Of a DNA stretch of 64,000 bases, positions 59,097-64,000 are shown one piece after another. Position numbers and translations under genes: made by a program. The stretch's first letter is position 1. The number at the start of each line of letters is the position of its first letter. Source of the stretch: Piper betle (Eukaryota > Streptophyta > Magnoliopsida > Piperales > Piperaceae); NCBI GenBank assembly GCA_033002965.1, contig JAURVB010012311.1, positions 27,178-91,177 on the forward strand, written 5' to 3'. The notes beneath the pieces are model-generated. The model had not been told where the DNA came from and searched no databases. It saw only the letters and a list, made by a program, of their open reading frames with translations.

Positions 59097-61030
59097 ATGG
59101 CGGCCTCCTTTCAGAGCTCGAGCTGCTTCAGATTGTCTCCGACGAGGAGGTCCAGACCCAACTTTTCACCTTCATCTACTTCGTTACACCTTCATTCGTT
59201 GAGAAGAGGAGCTTCCGTTGGCCCATGTTCTGCCTTTCACGACTTCAAGGCAAGTCCCACTCCATGTTTTTTTTGTTTTTTTTCCTGGGTTCGTTGTTCT
59301 TTTGGATGTGGTTCTTGTGTAATGGTGTATGATTTTGGTGTCATTTGATGTTCGTGTGTGTGTGGCTTTTGATTTTGCAATTGAGGGCGGATTGAAAGTT
59401 GTGGCCTTTTTTTTTGCTTCAGTTTGAGCCCGTTGATTATTGATTGAGGTATGGTGGGAGAGGTGTCTTCTTTCGGGAGTATCATTTTTTTTGGTTGATT
59501 GGTATTTTTGTGTTGTTTCTGTAGTAGAAATGACTTTGCAGTTCTTGGATGTGATATATATGTGGAAATTTCAATTTGGTAGATAGTATAACTGCTGCCT
59601 TTTTTTTGTCTTAGCTTCATTGGATTCCTTTTTTAAGTAAGTTAAAAAATTTTCATTTTCGTATAAGATGTCATTGTTTGTTTGGCATTTTGGTAGTCAT
59701 TTGGGACTTGTTTTTTAATTCTTTTGTCAGTTATCTTTTTTGGCGCCCTGATGAATGATGCTTATTGAGTAAATCATATCTCAATAGGAGTAGATTATAA
59801 AAAAGCTTAACAATGGACCAAGTGAATGATGAATTGGTTGGTTAAGCGAATTTATTTATTTTCTTTGCATTTTTACATTGGAGGCTTATATTTCTTTTGT
59901 TATTTATTTATTTAATGACTTTTTAGGTTGATATAAGTTAATTTAAGTTTATTTATGAGATACTATAGCACTTTACCCTTTTGCTCCTAACAGGTACAAT
60001 TTTTTTGCAACGTAGCGTACTAGTTACTAAAGCCTGTGGGTTATAACCTTGAAATAAAAAGTCAGTCGATTGTAAATGCGTCTGGAGCACACCATCATTG
60101 AATATTGACTGTCGAACATATTTTGGTTTGTAGGGTGTATCAATGTCACAAAAATCAAATTTCCTTATGGAAACTGTGGCTTCTAATTCACACACTCTTT
60201 CCCATGCTGCGAATACTGCTCCTGGGCAGTCTGATGATTCGGCTAGATTGAATTTGAACAAAGTAATTGAGATAGCTGGGGCTTTATTGGACAAGTTACC
60301 AGAACCTGTCAAGAGTTTTCCATGGCGTGATGCTTTCTATAATTATTTGGATATATTTATCCAACTCTTTTGTGTAGTTTGCAAGTATCTATGTGTTCCT
60401 TTACTGGCAATCACATCTTTAAGTGAGCTATCATACTGTGCTCATGAAAGAAAGATGGTTCTTGTACCAATTCCTCTGCTTCTTGGATGGTTTGCAGCAG
60501 GGAGTATAAATGACACGATCTTAGAAGCTTCTACTATGGCCCAGGTTTGTTGTCTCTTGTCAAAACTTCTCCAGGACAATCAAGTGTCACTTGTTTATGC
60601 TTATTTGATATTTAATTTTCAGATTCTATTATATCTGTTCTTTCAAAACAGTCATTTTAGTTTGTTCTGAATATTTTGAAGAACCTTTTCATTTATGAGT
60701 GTCAATATATCTAATCTAGGTTCATAATCTTTCCAACTATTTGGATGTTGCATTTCTGAAACATTAGGAAACTCTGGTAATCTGCTATGATCACAAGGTC
60801 TTGTTATGCAACAGGAATGTGAAGTTCCATGGCATCTGCTTGGGATGGCAATTTTCTTCACTCTTCTCAAACTTCCAGGTCCCTATTATCCTTACTGGGG
60901 TCGAATTTTTATTCCACACTTTGCTAACGGTGGACTTTGGAGAACTTTATGGTTTTTTATCTGGTGGGCTAGAACCAGAAGACAACAGAAGAATGGAAGC
61001 GAGACCTTGGAAGTGAAAGTTGAAACCTAA
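59097..61030 (+). CDS. EMB1273: EMBRYO DEFECTIVE 1273-like plastid protein
   Basis: Arabidopsis EMB1273 (At1g49510) is an essential, plant-specific, plastid-targeted protein of unknown biochemistry. Exons: 59097-59249, 60134-60544 and 60815-61030, all phase 0, giving 259 residues. Exon 1 is a Ser/Arg-rich transit peptide (MAASFQSSSCFRLSPTRRSR). Exon 2 has VIEIAGALLDKLPEPVKSFP, a hydrophobic span IFIQLFCVVCKYLCVPLLAI, then LSELSYCAHERKMVLVPIPL. Exon 3 has ECEVPWHLLGMAIFFTLLKL, PGPYYPYWGRIFIPHFANGG and ends VKVET-stop. Membrane helices suggest an envelope or thylakoid protein. The first intron starts GC (AAG then GCAAGT), a non-canonical but known GC-AG type; no GT donor keeps the frame nearby. 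The start at 59097 was chosen because it opens the transit peptide; the conserved core is complete. Confidence 0.92.
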
Positions 61031-64000
61031 AAAACTAAGAGAAGTACTTGCCTTTTATCTGTGGAAGATAAAAATTTTCAGAACAGTGTTGGAGGGGATA
61101 TCTAATCCGTCTGAACAGTGTTAAAACATTTTTGGATTGATTTCACTTTTTGTAAGTTAAATACCCTGTGTCGATGCTTCTATCACTAGCACCCTATAAA
61201 TAGATTTTTCTTTTTTGAGGGTTAGATAGAAGAGATATTGGGAAATTAATGATTAATCATATAAACAAAACACTAAAATTGTGTGTAACCTAAAGATGAT
61301 ATAGCATATAAGGAAAGGAACATATTGATATAACTGATCATTGATAATTAGGGGGAGGGAAATCAGCGTGAGCTTGTAATATTTGATTACTGTCGCTTTA
61401 TAGCGAGCAGGTTGCATTGTTATCTGATTGTACACATCCATGGAGCATGTTAGTACCTCAAAGTAATTATGTAATCTCAATTAAATATTCATCTCCATCA
61501 AATGATCAGCATTTATTATCAGTTGTAAAATTTTTGTTAAGTCAACAGGAAGGTTGTAATACTTTTAGCAGTAGTTATAAAGATGTCTACTATGCTATTT
61601 CGTTAGGTATTATTATGGTTATAAGATAGGTTTAAATTGGTAAATTGCAATATAAAACTTTCTGTATACGGCCTATGATGTTGTTTTACTTATCAAATAC
61701 TATTCATTGATTTATTTCATAATTAAATTGTTGATTAATCCCTAACCCTTATATGTATAGTATGAAAGGTGTAAACATTGCATGTTAGTGCAGATTCTAG
61801 ACTAATGTATTTTAACACGTTCTTTTCTTTTATCTCTGTTAACCTTTTTTTTTGTTGATTACGTTTATGTATTTAGAATGAAGATTATTTAACTATGGTT
61901 GTAGATGGTAGACTTCATTTGCAGTTTTATACTTTGAGAGGTTCACTTAATATTTTGCTAGCCAAATTTGTGTTTTTCTCTATAAGTCTCTTGTTCCACA
62001 AGCATTAATGCTATAATTATTCTGTCTCCTATAATTTTCCATGTCGTACTGTTTCATCTCATTTATGGAAGATCATTTGCACTTAACCTGCCCCTGAAAC
62101 TCAAAGCTTCTGATTCTTGGTATGGTCATGAGTAAAGAAATACTAATAATCCTTGTGTTAAATGAAAAGTGGAATAACATTTAGTTTCAGATCATTGGCT
62201 CTACCTTCAGTTTACTCTGGTATAGTAAAAGATGATCAATGAATCACACTTTCTGTCAACATCAAGACTTCCAGTTTTCATTGAACAAATTTATGATTTG
62301 GAAAAATGAGTGATGAAATATTTGCATATTTTGGTGTGTTTCAAATGCCCAGTAAATTTTGTATTTGCTGCTTTGTTGCGCCTGCAAATGGGAAATTGAT
62401 TCTTTTTACGTTCGGCTTGGAAGTTTGATCATCCAGTCCATTGTCAAATTTAGCTGAGAGTGACATGAAAGGGCTCCCAGAGTCAAAATTCCCGTCTTTA
62501 ATAAGTTTGTATATCGAAGGCCTTTTTGGCGATATTGTTCATATTTCCATGTCCGTATTGAAGCATTTTCCTATTCATTTTCATGGCTGCGTTAGCCGGT
62601 GCCCAACATAAAAAATTGTCACTTTGTTTCTCCATGAGTCTCTTCACCATAGAACTTTGTTTCTCCATGAATCTCTTCATTATTCTCCATCTTTTGAAGG
62701 ATTGCATGTCCTGTTTCTGGTTAAATGATGATAAGGAGGACGATGATTGTGTTCGAGTTAAGCGGAGCTTAACATATGTGACTCAGTCCAGATGAGCCTC
62801 CAACCAAGTAATAAAAAAATTTTATATAAAGAGTTTTTCTATTTTTGAAAAAAACTTAATTTGCATTTCTTCCGTGAATCGAATCATGTAGCTTTGAATA
62901 CATAGCATTAAGAAGGGCTACACATGAAGGAGTTTTTTTCCTTCAAAGTAGCCTATACAAACAGTTATTGATTTTTGTTCTGTCCATTTCCTTCCAGTAG
63001 CATAGCATTCCATGCTGCCTGCATTACTGAGATCAAACTTTGCTGGTGATTGATGTTTGTCTGAGAATGGGTTCTGTTAGCAGGCTTTTAAAAGCGACTG
63101 CAAACGCTCTTCCCGAAGCCATGACCATGATTTATAGACTAAAGCTGTCAGCCCATTTCGTCTGAGAACGTAAATTCACATAGGGTAAAAAAACGATCAC
63201 TCATCTTGGTTGCTTCCAGATTTATCTTTTCCCTTATATAACCTGACAATTTGCACGCTTTTATTGATTCGAATAACGAACCGAAAACATATTGCATGAG
63301 CAGCAGTTGTGTCATGTGTTGGGAAAGTTTTGATGAAACAAGGAAATGAGAGCTACAGAGAAGGGGGAGGGCAGAGCACTTTATACAGAAAAAAGAAACC
63401 AAAGGAAAAGAAGAGTAGTGAGATGTTGGGAAAGACGAGGACATGGACCGTGGCTTAGGCGCTCTTCCTTCCAACATGCATGCATATCCACATCATATTT
63501 ACACTTTTGAAGCTTATCACGTTCGACGATGTAGGCAGCCCATCAACTTTGCCATCGCTCCCACAAATTACATATACATTACCCAACTCATGCTCACATA
63601 AACCTTTGAGTACACCCATCTATCTTTTGATTAGTACACATGAACACTACTAATATGTAATTATCTACAAATACAATGATTTATAATCATCATGTGTGCA
63701 AAAGACGAAGAAAGAAGAAGTGTGGGATCGATACCCATGCACTTAGCTTGGGTGGAACTGAACATGGGCTCAATACTTGTTTGTATCTAAGTGAGAAAGG
63801 AAGAAAAGTGTACTAGAAAGAGATGGATCAGACAAGCAAATAGTGGGCTAGTGAGGGGGTGCTGCACCCCATGGATTGATCGATGTATACATATGGGCGT
63901 CACAAATGCATCAATATGTTTTATCCCAGGGACTGGCCCATGCCAAGATCTGTCGTCGCTGTCGAAGGGGAGCACGCCATCACTGTAGCGGGGCGTCCTC
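61031..64000. other. Intergenic to window end, no gene recognised
   Basis: Short frames only. A 33 bp repeat (CTTTGTTTCTCCATGA, twice) lies at 62621-62683 inside a minus-strand 69-codon frame (62707-62498) that matches nothing I know. The 63000-64000 stretch may belong to a gene beyond the window, but I see no exon. Confidence 0.5.

Noticed and set aside
60801..61016. 71-codon alternative frame over exon 3 of the EMB1273-like gene
   Set aside because: Shadow of the real exon in another phase.
62498..62707. 69-codon minus-strand frame with repeated MEKQS
   Set aside because: Produced by a short 33 bp duplication; no homology or splice context.

Overview
This is nuclear DNA from a flowering plant. 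The genes carry GT-AG introns, intergenic DNA is AT-rich and full of transposon debris, and every recognisable protein belongs to a land-plant family. I cannot fix the lineage from one window. The mix of GC-rich first exons and AT-rich introns would suit a monocot or an early-diverging angiosperm, but that is only an impression.

Five genes look functional or nearly so. They are an FD-type bZIP factor (18529-19621, minus), a molybdenum-cofactor-sulfurase-like PLP-fold protein (31089-33873, plus), an oligopeptidase-B/prolyl-oligopeptidase family protein in 11 exons (35726-42214, minus), a TUNICAMYCIN INDUCED 1 (TIN1)-like protein (49643-53118, minus) and an EMBRYO DEFECTIVE 1273-like plastid protein (59097-61030, plus). 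The bZIP, peptidase and EMB1273 models close without any frame error. The PLP-fold gene and the TIN1 gene each carry small indels near homopolymers that may be assembly errors.

Broken genes outnumber intact ones. They are a sorting-nexin 3' fragment (192-1456), an FTIP/MCTP C2-domain gene (1798-3951), a CC-NB-LRR gene split by a 3.1 kb insertion (8030-14277), a second NB-LRR scrap (15013-15530), the N-terminal part of a probable RING E3 ligase (22768-23454), a GCK-domain gene (24270-24718), an unrecognised multi-exon fragment (43451-44320), a 2-oxoglutarate dioxygenase with lost iron ligands (44368-45355), and a PILS auxin carrier without its C-terminal half (55150-57051).

Mobile DNA is mostly small and non-autonomous. 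One complete TRIM retrotransposon lies at 4368-5018. A nested TRIM cluster sits inside the NLR (9778-12857), and a second TRIM inside it (10830-11366) has a chromovirus-like polypurine tract. Three hAT-like elements lie at 6582-7172, 27258-28010 and 47474-48313. The most unusual object is an element at 57740-58613 built from five hairpins around a GC-rich core and set between two TA microsatellites; its hairpin arms differ from copy to copy but stay complementary.

The genes do not form a pathway or cluster. The FD factor and the FTIP/MCTP pseudogene both belong to families tied to florigen signalling, but nothing suggests their proximity matters.
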